Shown here: positions 19,750-28,595 of the stretch, one piece after another | How the letters are laid out: each line of letters starts with the position of its first letter | How positions within the stretch are numbered: position 1 is the first letter of the stretch | Assembly: GCF_000820005.1 (NCBI RefSeq) | Contig: NZ_CDBL01000032.1 | Location: 96,904-160,903 of the forward strand | Direction of reading: 5' to 3' | DNA: 64,000 nt | Source: Aeromonas piscicola | GTDB lineage: Bacteria > Pseudomonadota > Gammaproteobacteria > Enterobacterales > Aeromonadaceae | Notes under the pieces: model-generated | Database searches by the model: none | What the model was told of the DNA's origin: nothing | The model's input: the letters and a program-made list of their open reading frames with translations, nothing else | Made by a program: the position numbers and the translations under genes

Positions 19750-20927
19750 GAGGGGGATAGTCCAAACAGCAGGCTGACATTGTTGCCACCGAAGGCAAAG
19801 GAGTTGGAGAGGACCCGGGGCGCTGCCAGCCGAATGGCGCCACTCACCAGCCGGATGGGTGCCAGCGCCGGGTCCGCCGTCGTCATCCGCTGGATAGGTA
19901 GCGGCAGGGCCCGCTCCAGCAGCAGACAGGCGAGCGCGGCCTCGATGGCCCCAGCGGCGCCCAGGGTATGGCCGGTGAGCGGCTTGGTGGAGCTGCAGGG
20001 TACCTTGTCCCCGAACAGGCGATGCACGGCCTGGCTCTCCATGGCGTCATTGAGGCGAGTGGCCGTGCCGTGCAGGTTGATATAACCCACCTGGTCAGGC
20101 GCTATACCGGCCTGAGCCAGCGCCATCTGCATGGCTGCCTCGGCCCCCACGCCGTCCGGATGAGGGGCCGAGATATGCCAGGCATCGGACGACTCGCCCG
20201 CCCCCAGCAAGGCCAGCGACGCAGGCTGTATGCTCAGCAAAAACAGCGCAGCCCCCTCGCCTATGTTGATGCCCTGGCGGCCGTTGTCGAATGGCTGGCA
20301 GAGTTTGCCACTGAGGGACTCCAGGCTGTCAAAACCGTTGATAGTCAAGCCGCACAGGCTGTCGGCGCCACCGACGATCACCGCATCCACCAGTCCGGCC
20401 GCCAGCATCCGCTGACCGCTGATGAAGGCGCGGGCGCTGGAAGAGCAGGCGGTGGAGAGGGTGTAGGCAGGCCCGGAGATGTCGAGATAACGGGCCAGAA
20501 ATTCGGACGGAGAGCCCAGCTCCTGCTGGCGATAGTCAAAGGCCGGGGAAATTGCCTCCCCCCGCCGGGCGGCGGCGATCGCCAGCTCGGCCTCGCCGAT
20601 CCCGGCTGTGCTGGTGCCGAGCACCAAGCCTACCCGCGCAGGGCCAAACTCCGCCAGCGCCTTGTCCAGAGCGGGGCGGATCTGCGCCAGCGCCGCCAGC
20701 AGCAGGCGGTTGTTGCGCGAGGCATAAGGGGCCAACGCCGCCGGTATCTCGGGCAGCGCACCTTCGACCCGCCCCACCGGGGTCAGGCGACCATCCAGCA
20801 AGGTCTGGTTGTGGCGGGTGAGCGGCGTGCTCCCCTCTGCCTGCCAGGCCAGCAGGGCCTCGGCGCTGGCATCCCTGCCCTCCCCCAATGCCGAAATGAG
20901 GCCGTAGGCCGCGATATAACAACTCAT
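19746..20927 (-). CDS. apeO: Aryl polyene beta-ketoacyl-ACP synthase ApeO
   Basis: Main condensing enzyme by analogy with Xenorhabdus and E. coli APE systems, where ApeO pairs with the chain-length-factor-like ApeC. The 393-residue product has catalytic Cys in STACSSSARAF and His in NLHGTATRLND and TGHTLGAAGAIEA. ATG overlaps apeN by 4 nt. The paralogue apeR is in the same operon but is clearly diverged. Confidence 0.91.
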   Translation of the reverse strand: MSCYIAAYGLISALGEGRDASAEALLAWQAEGSTPLTRHNQTLLDGRLTPVGRVEGALPEIPAALAPYASRNNRLLLAALAQIRPALDKALAEFGPARVGLVLGTSTAGIGEAELAIAAARRGEAISPAFDYRQQELGSPSEFLARYLDISGPAYTLSTACSSSARAFISGQRMLAAGLVDAVIVGGADSLCGLTINGFDSLESLSGKLCQPFDNGRQGINIGEGAALFLLSIQPASLALLGAGESSDAWHISAPHPDGVGAEAAMQMALAQAGIAPDQVGYINLHGTATRLNDAMESQAVHRLFGDKVPCSSTKPLTGHTLGAAGAIEAALACLLLERALPLPIQRMTTADPALAPIRLVSGAIRLAAPRVLSNSFAFGGNNVSLLFGLSPS

Positions 20928-21487
20928 TGGGACAGGGTCTCCAGCTGCAAACGGTAGTGAAACACATGCTGTTGCAGGCTGACCGGCTCCCGTACGCCGC
21001 CCTTGTCCTGGTACCCGATCTCGGTGACCAGAGCGCCATCGGGAGAGCGCAGCCGGCGCGTCAGCCCTTCATCCCGCAGCGTCCAGCCCGGCGGCAGCTG
21101 CGGCTGCCAGCTGGCCAGTGACCAGTAGCAGAGCATGACGTCCGCCAGCACCTGGGTCACGGGCGGCATGCCGGTGACGAGCAGCGGGCTCAGTGGTTGA
21201 GTCGCTATGCCCTGCTGGTCATAACGCACTCGAAACAGCCGGATCCCGGTCGGGGTCAGGCCGACCAGGGTCAACTGGCGGCCATCGGCCTCCAGCACAG
21301 TCATCAGCTGATGGGCACCCTCACCCACAGTGGCCGTCAGCAACTGCTGGCGATAGAAGGGGGTGGCAAGTACGGGGGCAGGCAGCGCCATGGCTGTCCC
21401 CTTGTCGAGATAGGCGGTGGGGGAAGGCTGGCTGCTGCAGCCCCCCAGCAAAAAGATGAGTAATACAAACAGTGATCTTATTGTCAT
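20924..21487 (-). CDS. apeN: DUF3261 lipoprotein ApeN
   Basis: Predicted outer-membrane lipoprotein of 187 residues. The signal segment LFVLLIFLLGGC gives a lipobox ending at Cys about residue 17. DUF3261 proteins occur regularly in aryl polyene clusters beside the LolA-like and MMPL genes and are thought to help place the pigment in the outer membrane; that role is inference here. Overlaps apeM and apeO by 4 nt on each side. Confidence 0.85.
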   Translation of the reverse strand: MTIRSLFVLLIFLLGGCSSQPSPTAYLDKGTAMALPAPVLATPFYRQQLLTATVGEGAHQLMTVLEADGRQLTLVGLTPTGIRLFRVRYDQQGIATQPLSPLLVTGMPPVTQVLADVMLCYWSLASWQPQLPPGWTLRDEGLTRRLRSPDGALVTEIGYQDKGGVREPVSLQQHVFHYRLQLETLSQ

Positions 21488-23859
21488 GTTGGCTCCCGGC
21501 TATCCTGCCCTGACAACTGGGGCTCCCGCACCGCGCCATCCGGTTGCACGCGGTCCAGCACCAGAGGCGACAACAGGAAGGCAGTAAAGATACCGCCGCT
21601 CAACACCAGACCAAAGCCCGCTATGGCAGGGGTGTGACTCAGCGCCAGCAAGCCGAATGCCAACTGGGTGGTGAGGTTCGCCAGCAGGATGGCGAGCAGG
21701 GTGGAACTCTGCCGCGCCAGCTGGTTGCCACAGTGGGCAAAGAAGAGCCCGTAGTCGATGCCGATGCCGAAGATGAGGCTGAGCGCCAGCACACCAAACA
21801 GGGTGAGCGGCTGGCCGCAGGCGGCGAGCAGCGCCAGCCCCATGGCGAGAGCAATCAGGTTGACCAGCAGCACCCGGGACGCCCTGGCTGCCCCCATCCG
21901 CCGCCAGAGCAGCAGGGCTACCAGGCCGATGGCCAGCAGCAGCAGTTCGGCCAGCTTGATCCGGTAGTGGGCAAACAACTGGCTCCACTCGCTGCGCTGA
22001 TCCTGCCAGTAGACACCCTGCTCGGCAGCTGCCAGCGCCGTCAGGGCGACCTCGTCCTGCACCCCGACCAGCGGCACCCAGATGGCGACGCGGCCATCCT
22101 CCAGCGAGTGCCACAGCAGACGGCTCCCCTCGCTGACCGGGCTGGCAAGCCAGGCTGCCGGGGTCAACCAGTCAGGCTGACGGTCGGGCCCTTGCCCCCC
22201 TGCTGGTATTGGCACTCCGGCCTCTTGCAGTCGGGTCACCACCCGGGGCAACAGGGCCCGAATGGCGGCGGCATCCTGCTGCTGGCGCGCCAGCGAGGGC
22301 AGCCAGCGGCTAAGGGAGACAAAGTCCCGCAATGCGCCGCTATTTTTAAGCTCGGTCAGCTGATCATCCAGTCGCTCCAGCCGTTGCAGCGCCTGCTCGG
22401 CATCCGTACCCGTCACCAGAAAACCCTGCATGCCCCCCTGCTGACCGGTCAGGGCCTTGATCTGGTTCTCCTGCGCCTGCAGTTCCACCGGCAAGGGTTG
22501 CAGCCGGCGTATGTCGTCATCCACCTGCAGTTGGCTGATGCCAAGGGTGGCCAGCAGCAGGCAGAGCAGCGGCAGGCCGATGCGCACTAGGCGACGCTGC
22601 TGCCAGGCTCTGAGCCAGGCCATCAGCAGTGGCTGACTGCGCAGGGGCCGGGTCGGCAGGGGGCCCGACCAGCGCGGGAACAGGCAGAGCACAGTGATGA
22701 AGGCGCTGAACAGGCCCGCCAGTGCGCACACCGCCAGCTGTTGCAGCCCGGGGAAGGGGGCAAACCAGAGCAGGCCATAGCCGATAAGGGTGGTCAACAC
22801 CGCCAGCGAGAGGCTCGGCAGCAGCCGTAGTCGGGTCTGATGCGGCGTCTCGTCGCCGCCGTGCAACCGTCGCTCGCACAGGAAATGGATGGCGTAGTCG
22901 ATGGCGATGCCGATGAGGCTGCTGCTGATCACCAGGGTGAAGAGATGGATCTCGCCAAACAGGATGAGCACCGTGCCCAGCCCCCACATCAGCCCCACGC
23001 AGATGGGCAGCAGGGAGAGCAGCAGCGCCCGGGTCGAGCGAAATACGCCCCAAATAAGCAGAATGACTCCGATCATGGAGCCAAGCCCTATGGTGGAGAT
23101 GTCCTGCTGGGCCAGGTTGCTGGCGTGCTGGCTGTAGAAAAGGGTGCCACGGCGCAGCAGCTCGGCACCGGGATAGGCTTCGGCCAGCCGCTGCTCGGCG
23201 TTGTCGAGCACCCTCAGCAACCCCTGATTGCGCTGGATATCGAAGGCGGAGAGATCCAGCTCGGCCCGCACCATGAACCAGTCGCGACCCGCCTTGTCCC
23301 GGCTGACCAGCCAGCCCTCCTTGAGTTGCATGGGGCCGCGGGCCTCTGCCAGCACCCCGGCCCGGGTCAACAACAGCGGATCGCTCTGCCACTCGGCGCG
23401 GGAAACGCCGCCAAAGGGCGAGTAGATCTGGCCAAGCACCCATTGGCTCCAGCCCTCGGCGCCAGCCGCCAGCCGGGCCCGGCCCGCTTCATCCAGCCGC
23501 TGCCAGGCGAGACGGTGCAGATAGCCCTGCCAGGCGGGGGCCAGCTCGGGCTGATAGCCCTTGATATGGGAGAAGGCCGCTATCTGGTCGAGCTGTTTTA
23601 CCCACAGCTCGGCCGCCGCCTGCCCGTTCTGTCCGGCAGGCAGGCTCAGCATCCAGACCAGCTGGCGATCGAGCTGTTGCAGCAAGCCCTGCTGCAACGC
23701 CGGATCCAGATCGCTGCGGGATTCGTGGGGCAGCAAATCCATCAGGCTGGTGTTGATGCGGCTGTGGGGCAGCTGCCAGGCCAGCACGGCCACCAGCAGC
23801 AGACAGAGGCCGATCCAGATAGTGCCAAGCCGGCGCCAGGTGGTTTCAGATTGCAGCAA
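21484..23859 (-). CDS. apeM: MMPL/RND-type exporter ApeM
   Basis: Large inner-membrane exporter of about 791 residues with two repeats of an RND-like unit. Each has one N-terminal helix, a periplasmic loop and a helix bundle (GSMIGVILLIWGVF and IDYAIHFLCE in the first; LSLIFGIGIDYGLFFAHC in the second). The GIDYG/IDYA motifs are typical of MMPL proton-relay regions. Probably moves the polyene or its lipid conjugate out of the inner membrane. Start is uncertain: TTG 23859 has GGGAGA at good spacing, while GTG 23883 has none. Confidence 0.88.
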   Translation of the reverse strand: MLQSETTWRRLGTIWIGLCLLLVAVLAWQLPHSRINTSLMDLLPHESRSDLDPALQQGLLQQLDRQLVWMLSLPAGQNGQAAAELWVKQLDQIAAFSHIKGYQPELAPAWQGYLHRLAWQRLDEAGRARLAAGAEGWSQWVLGQIYSPFGGVSRAEWQSDPLLLTRAGVLAEARGPMQLKEGWLVSRDKAGRDWFMVRAELDLSAFDIQRNQGLLRVLDNAEQRLAEAYPGAELLRRGTLFYSQHASNLAQQDISTIGLGSMIGVILLIWGVFRSTRALLLSLLPICVGLMWGLGTVLILFGEIHLFTLVISSSLIGIAIDYAIHFLCERRLHGGDETPHQTRLRLLPSLSLAVLTTLIGYGLLWFAPFPGLQQLAVCALAGLFSAFITVLCLFPRWSGPLPTRPLRSQPLLMAWLRAWQQRRLVRIGLPLLCLLLATLGISQLQVDDDIRRLQPLPVELQAQENQIKALTGQQGGMQGFLVTGTDAEQALQRLERLDDQLTELKNSGALRDFVSLSRWLPSLARQQQDAAAIRALLPRVVTRLQEAGVPIPAGGQGPDRQPDWLTPAAWLASPVSEGSRLLWHSLEDGRVAIWVPLVGVQDEVALTALAAAEQGVYWQDQRSEWSQLFAHYRIKLAELLLLAIGLVALLLWRRMGAARASRVLLVNLIALAMGLALLAACGQPLTLFGVLALSLIFGIGIDYGLFFAHCGNQLARQSSTLLAILLANLTTQLAFGLLALSHTPAIAGFGLVLSGGIFTAFLLSPLVLDRVQPDGAVREPQLSGQDSREPT

Positions 23860-23909
23860 GGTCGATTCTCCCGGCCAAACCACGGGCAGTGGCAGGGCGC
23901 GATGCGGGG

Positions 23910-24524
23910 CTAATGGGCAGCAAAGCGGGCCTGCTCCTCAGGGGTCAGTGGCAGGCTTCGCTCCTGCCAGGCGCTGAAACGGATGCGGGTGCTGTCACCC
24001 TGCTTGTCGGCAATGACCAACTCATCCAGCTGCCCTTGCCCGCTCAGGGTGAGGCTGGCGAACACCTTGTCCAGCGGCGTCAGGGTCGGCACCAGCAGCA
24101 GCTGCCAGCCCGCCTCCGTGCTCTGAAAATCGATCTTGAAGTAGCGGCTCAGGGTCGCCTCGTCCGAGCCGAACAGCGCCAGCAGCATCTGGCTGAATTC
24201 AAGCAGCTGGGGACTGTCGATGACGGTGGCGGGCTGACCCGCCATCTGCTGCGCCATGCGTTGTGGCGTCAGGGTCAGAGTCAGGGCAAAGGGCTGCTGC
24301 TGCTGCCACCAGAGACCAAGATCGCGCACCAGCAGCAGCTCGCCGGAGGCTTTGAGCGGCAGGCTCAGACCCGCCACCTGTTTCTCTTGCTCGAAATGCG
24401 CCTGCCTGACCTCACTCAGAGTCAGCAACTGCTGCACCTGGTCACGGCTCAGTGGAGCCGCCTGCAGCGGCAACGCCAGCAGCAGGGTCAGCCCGACCAT
24501 CACGCGGTTCAGAAGAGGCTTCAC
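23910..24524 (-). CDS. apeL: LolA-like periplasmic carrier ApeL
   Basis: Related to the outer-membrane lipoprotein carrier LolA. The 204-residue product has a signal peptide (VMVGLTLLLALPLQAAPL) and the LolA-type core (VRQAHFEQEKQVAGL, LLVRDLGLWWQQQQPFALTL). It may shuttle the lipid-linked polyene across the periplasm, by analogy with other APE clusters. GTG 24524 is the start, with a GTGA overlap to the apeK stop. It is separated from apeM by about 50 nt. Confidence 0.86.
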   Translation of the reverse strand: MKPLLNRVMVGLTLLLALPLQAAPLSRDQVQQLLTLSEVRQAHFEQEKQVAGLSLPLKASGELLLVRDLGLWWQQQQPFALTLTLTPQRMAQQMAGQPATVIDSPQLLEFSQMLLALFGSDEATLSRYFKIDFQSTEAGWQLLLVPTLTPLDKVFASLTLSGQGQLDELVIADKQGDSTRIRFSAWQERSLPLTPEEQARFAAH

Positions 24525-24958
24525 TGGCTCACCCCCAGCTTGTCCAGCAGCACCTGGGGCGAGGCCAGGCACATCTCGCCGCTCGCCTTGCTCACCGCCA
24601 CCTGGATGCTGTAGCCCTTGCTGGTGCGGGTGCCGCTCGCGGCATCGCTCAGCAGGTAGTCGATCTTCAACCGGTTCTGGTACTCGGTCAGGGTGGCGCG
24701 CACCCGCACCCGCTGGCCGAAGCGCAGCGGCGCCAGATACTTCATCCGGGTGTCAATGATGGGCCAGAGGTAGCCAGAGGCCTCCATCTGCGGGTAGTTG
24801 TAATCGATAAGATCGAGCAGGGCGCAGCGGGCCAGCTCTATGTAGCGAAAGTAGTGACCGTGCCAGGCGACCGCCATCATGTCCACGTCGTGAAACGGTA
24901 TGGTCACTTCCACTTCGGTGCTGATCTGCCAGGGTTCATTCTGCATGGGTTGTCTCAT
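24521..24958 (-). CDS. apeK: Acyl-CoA thioesterase-like protein ApeK
   Basis: Hotdog thioesterase of the 4-hydroxybenzoyl-CoA type, 145 residues. The conserved VTIPFHDVDMMAVAWHGHYF has the catalytic Asp in the HDVD position, and RYIELARCALLD follows. It may release or edit acyl chains during polyene synthesis. ATG 24958 has AAGG upstream; it begins 16 nt after the ammonia-lyase stop. Confidence 0.87.
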   Translation of the reverse strand: MRQPMQNEPWQISTEVEVTIPFHDVDMMAVAWHGHYFRYIELARCALLDLIDYNYPQMEASGYLWPIIDTRMKYLAPLRFGQRVRVRATLTEYQNRLKIDYLLSDAASGTRTSKGYSIQVAVSKASGEMCLASPQVLLDKLGVSQ

Positions 24959-24974
24959 CAATAGTGACCTTGTT

Positions 24975-26522
24975 TCAGTCCTGGCTCGGCCCATAAAGGG
25001 GGTAGTGACGCAGGCGAATGCGGGCGATCAGTGCCCTGAGCTCCTGCTCCAGCGCCCTGTCTTCCAGCAGAGGCGCAAACTCGGCCCGCACCTGCTGCAC
25101 CATATGGGCCAGGGCCGGGCTGAGCGGCCGGGTGAAGGGCGTGGGCTGGGCCAGGCGCAGCTCGACCCCCTGCACCGCCGCCAGCAGGCAGGCGGCCCCG
25201 ACCTGCTCGGTCAGGGTCAGCACCCGCAGGGCATCGCGCGCCGCTATGGTGCCCATGCTCACCTTGTCCTGGTTGTGGCACTCGGTGGAGCGGGAGAAGA
25301 CGCTGGCGGGCATGGTCTGCTTGAGCGCCTCCGCGGTCCAGGCCGAGACGCCGATCTGCACCGCCTTGAAACCGTGGTTGATCATCTGCCGCCCGGCCGG
25401 CGCCCCCGAGAGGTTGCTCGGCAGGCCGCCGTTGAACTTGGTGTCCACCAGCTGGGCCAGCTGGCGGTCCAGCAAGTCCGCCAGATTGGCGATGGCCGTC
25501 TTCATGCTGTCCATCGCCATGGCGATGTGGCCGCCGTAGAAGTGACCACCGTGCATCACGTGCTCCCCCTCCCCGTCGATCAGCGGGTTGTCGTTGGCGC
25601 TGTTGAGCTCGTTTTCGATGAGCTGGCGCCACCAGGGCAGGCTGTCGGCCACCACACCTATGACGTGGGGCGCGCAGCGCAATGAGTATCTGTCCTGCAG
25701 CCGGTCGCTGTGGCGCGGCAGCTCGCCGGCCACCAGATCCGACCTCAGCCAGGCCGCTATGCCCTGCATGCCGGGGTGGGGTTTGGCGGCAAACAACCGC
25801 TCGTCAAAGTGGAAGGCGTTGCCCCCCATGGCGACGCTCACCAGCGCCGTGATCCGGGTCGCCAGTTGCATCAGGTAGTCGGCACGGGCGTAGGCGAGAC
25901 AGGCCAGCGCCGTCATCACGGAAGTGCCGTTCATCAGCGCCAGCCCCTCCTTGGGTCTCAGGGTCAGGGGGGTGATCCCCAACTCCCGATAGACCTCGGC
26001 GGCGGGACGCAGCGCGCCATCGTGATGGAGCTCGCGCTCCCCCACCAGCACGGCGGCGACGTAGGAGAGCGGTGTCAGATCGCCGCTGGCGCCGACGGAT
26101 CCCTCTTCCGGTATGCGCGGTATGAGATCCTGCTCCAGCAACCAGCAGAGCCGTTCCAGCAAACCCGGGCTGACGCCGGAGACCCCCTGCGCCAGGGAGC
26201 AGAGCCGGGTCGCCAGCACGGCGCGACCGGCATCGAGCTCAAGATCCGCCCCCAGCCCGCAGCCGTGAAAGCGGGTCAGGTGCAGCGGCAGCTTGGGCAC
26301 CAGCTCGGCGGGCACCGGTCGGGTCACCGAATCCCCGTAGCCTGTGGTCACCCCGTAGATGACCCCCTCCTCGGCCAGCAGCCGGTCGAGAAAATCGGCC
26401 CCCCGCTGAATGCGGGCCATAAAGGCGGGATCCCGGTTCAATGCCGGGCGGGCACGGCGCTCTGCCAGGGCCACCACATCTTCGATGGTCAACGGCTCGG
26501 CGCCGAAGGTGACGCACTTCAT
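24975..26522 (-). CDS. Aromatic amino acid ammonia-lyase (HAL/PAL/TAL family) inserted in the ape operon
   Basis: MIO-dependent lyase of 515 residues that removes ammonia from an aromatic amino acid. The cofactor triad Ala-Ser-Gly is at about 145-147 (EEGSVGASGDLTPLSY) and the catalytic Tyr in YGVTTGYGD. The substrate-selectivity pair is Phe-His (LTRFHGCGLG), not the Ser-His of histidase, His-Leu of tyrosine lyase or Phe-Leu of phenylalanine lyase. It lies between apeJ and apeK and may supply the aryl starter acid. ATG 26522 sits one base after the apeJ stop; ATG 26537 is an alternative. Confidence 0.9.
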   Translation of the reverse strand: MKCVTFGAEPLTIEDVVALAERRARPALNRDPAFMARIQRGADFLDRLLAEEGVIYGVTTGYGDSVTRPVPAELVPKLPLHLTRFHGCGLGADLELDAGRAVLATRLCSLAQGVSGVSPGLLERLCWLLEQDLIPRIPEEGSVGASGDLTPLSYVAAVLVGERELHHDGALRPAAEVYRELGITPLTLRPKEGLALMNGTSVMTALACLAYARADYLMQLATRITALVSVAMGGNAFHFDERLFAAKPHPGMQGIAAWLRSDLVAGELPRHSDRLQDRYSLRCAPHVIGVVADSLPWWRQLIENELNSANDNPLIDGEGEHVMHGGHFYGGHIAMAMDSMKTAIANLADLLDRQLAQLVDTKFNGGLPSNLSGAPAGRQMINHGFKAVQIGVSAWTAEALKQTMPASVFSRSTECHNQDKVSMGTIAARDALRVLTLTEQVGAACLLAAVQGVELRLAQPTPFTRPLSPALAHMVQQVRAEFAPLLEDRALEQELRALIARIRLRHYPLYGPSQD

Positions 26523-26523
26523 C

Positions 26524-28227
26524 TCACTCTTGTTCATCGGTCAGCTGCCAGAAATCAAAAAAATTGAACCAGTCCAGCGGGGCGCGCAGGCAATGATGCT
26601 GCAGGCGATCGGCATAGGCCTGCACCCGGGACGCGAGTATCTGTTGTCGCCCCTGGCGCGGCAGACTGAGGCTGTCGGAAAAGGGCTCGAAATGCACCCG
26701 AAAGCGCCCCTGCTCCTTGAGGCCGAACATCAGGTAAACCGGGCAACCCAGCACGCTGGCCAGGGCAAAGGGACCGAGGGGAAAGGGGGCCGGCGCACCG
26801 AGGAAATCGGCCCAGACCACCCGCTTCTCCCGGGTCACAGAGGTGCGATCGCCGACGATCACCACCCACTCCCCCTGATCCAGCTTCTCCTTGAGCAGGA
26901 TGGCGGTATCGGCCCCCATCTCCTGCACCTGGATGAGGTTGAGCCGTGAATCCGGGTTGATCTGCTTGAGCAGGGCGTTGAAGCGGGCCGCGTGACGGGT
27001 GAAGACCAGCGCATTGATGCGCACCTCCCCCTTGCGACTGCCAAGGGCCCGGCACAGCTCGAGATCGCCGAGGTGAGAGCCCAGCAGCAGCAAGCCCTTG
27101 CCGCTGTTGATGGCGGCCTCGTAGTGCTCCCTCCCCACCAGCTCGATCTGATCCTCGGCTATGTCGCCGCGCCAGCCGGCCAGCTTGTCGAGCGCCGCCT
27201 CGCCAAAGCGCAGGAAGTGGCGAAAGCTCGATCTCGGCTCAGGGGGTAGCCGTATGCCCTGAGTGCGGGAAAAGGCCTCGAGCCGGGCCAGATAGGCTTG
27301 AGATGCCTGACGCTGGGCGCGGCCGGTCAACCAGAAGTAGCCGATGACGGGGTAGAGCAACAGGGAGAAGCCCCGCCGCCCAAGCAGGCGATAGCTGGCC
27401 AGCATGATCTGCATGCCGAGCAGGGATCCGCGCTCCGGGGTGCGCGACCAGTGGGTCCGGCGCTCGCGCCACAGCCGGGTCGCCCATGACCAGAGGCGGC
27501 GGGGCCCGCTCGTCAGGCGCAGCAGCAGATCCCACAACAGGCGGCATACCAGTCGGGTGTGCATCCAGGAAATGTCGCGGTTGTCGCGCCAGAGCTGGAA
27601 ATGGGAGCTGCCATCGGCGGGGTAGATGACCCGGGTCGGCACGAAACGCACCGCCACCCCGGCCCAGTGCAGGCGCACCATCACCTCGGTGTCAAAATCC
27701 ATTCGCCTGCCGAGCGCCACCCGTTCGAGCAGCGTGCAGCTGACCGCCAGCGGATAGACCCGAAAGCCGCACATGCTGTCCTTGATGGCAAACGACAGCG
27801 TCTCGATCCAGACCCAGACATGGGTGATATAGCGGCCATAGAGGCGCCCTTTGGGCACGGAATCGTCGTAGACAGGGCGCCCCGAGATAAGCGCATCGGG
27901 ATCCCGGTGCGCCTCGGCCAGCAGGGCCGGAATGTCTGCCAGATCGTGCTGGCCATCGGCATCCACCTGCAGGGCGTGGCTGAAACCGAGGCCATGGGCG
28001 TGGCGCAGCCCCGTCATCACGGCGCCGCCCTTGCCCTGGTTGTGCGAATGGCGCAGCAGGGCGACCCAGGGGTGGCGGGCGGCCAGCTCATCCAGCGCGG
28101 CCGCGGCGACGGGTTCGCTGCCATCGTCGATCAGCAGGCAGGGCAGATCATATTCGGCCAGCCGATCCAGCACGGTGGCCAGCGGGCCGGCATGGTTGTA
28201 ACAGGGGATCAGGATGCAGGGTGTCAT
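26524..28227 (-). CDS. apeJ: Glycosyltransferase family 2 / lipid A-type acyltransferase fusion ApeJ
   Basis: Two-domain protein of 567 residues. The N-terminal part (about 1-240) is a GT2 glycosyltransferase: IPCYNHAGPL, LLIDDGSEP, and the metal-binding DADGQHD. The C-terminal part (about 290-560) is an LpxL/HtrB-like acyltransferase with the HX4E motif in LLGSHLGDLEL and VVIVGDRTSV. The fusion is typical of APE clusters and probably attaches the polyene to a glycolipid anchor. ATGA overlap with the apeI stop. Confidence 0.92.
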   Translation of the reverse strand: MTPCILIPCYNHAGPLATVLDRLAEYDLPCLLIDDGSEPVAAAALDELAARHPWVALLRHSHNQGKGGAVMTGLRHAHGLGFSHALQVDADGQHDLADIPALLAEAHRDPDALISGRPVYDDSVPKGRLYGRYITHVWVWIETLSFAIKDSMCGFRVYPLAVSCTLLERVALGRRMDFDTEVMVRLHWAGVAVRFVPTRVIYPADGSSHFQLWRDNRDISWMHTRLVCRLLWDLLLRLTSGPRRLWSWATRLWRERRTHWSRTPERGSLLGMQIMLASYRLLGRRGFSLLLYPVIGYFWLTGRAQRQASQAYLARLEAFSRTQGIRLPPEPRSSFRHFLRFGEAALDKLAGWRGDIAEDQIELVGREHYEAAINSGKGLLLLGSHLGDLELCRALGSRKGEVRINALVFTRHAARFNALLKQINPDSRLNLIQVQEMGADTAILLKEKLDQGEWVVIVGDRTSVTREKRVVWADFLGAPAPFPLGPFALASVLGCPVYLMFGLKEQGRFRVHFEPFSDSLSLPRQGRQQILASRVQAYADRLQHHCLRAPLDWFNFFDFWQLTDEQE

Positions 28228-28595
28228 GGGATGAAGCGCACCCGTCCGCTGCTCGCCAGCTCATCTCCCAGCGCGTAGCTGAAAACGAGCTGATCCTTTT
28301 GTGGCTGCCACTGCAGGCTCAGGCTGCACTCGGCCCCCGGCCGCAGCGGGCGCTGAAACTTGAGCTGATCCAGCCCGTGAAACGGCAGACTCAGATTGAG
28401 TCGGCTGGCGGCATAGTGCATGACCCAGTGGATCTGGGTGACCCCTGGCAGCAGGGGCGCGCCGGGAAAGTGGCCCGCAAACCAGGGCAGCTCCGGATCG
28501 AGCCGCAGGTGCAGGCGCACGCCATCGGCCAGCGTCTCGCAGCCCAGCACTGTCGGCAGCGAGTTCATCGGCAGCGTGTCAGCAGAGAGGCTCAT
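28224..28595 (-). CDS. apeI: Aryl polyene 3-hydroxyacyl-ACP dehydratase ApeI
   Basis: Short FabZ-like hotdog protein of 123 residues. The conserved FAGHFPGAPLLPGVTQIHWV contains the catalytic His of GHFPGxPxxPGV. Expected to dehydrate 3-hydroxyacyl-ACP with ApeP. ATG 28595 is preceded by AAGGAG and overlaps apeH by 17 nt; a second ATG 27 nt downstream is possible. Confidence 0.89.
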   Translation of the reverse strand: MSLSADTLPMNSLPTVLGCETLADGVRLHLRLDPELPWFAGHFPGAPLLPGVTQIHWVMHYAASRLNLSLPFHGLDQLKFQRPLRPGAECSLSLQWQPQKDQLVFSYALGDELASSGRVRFIP

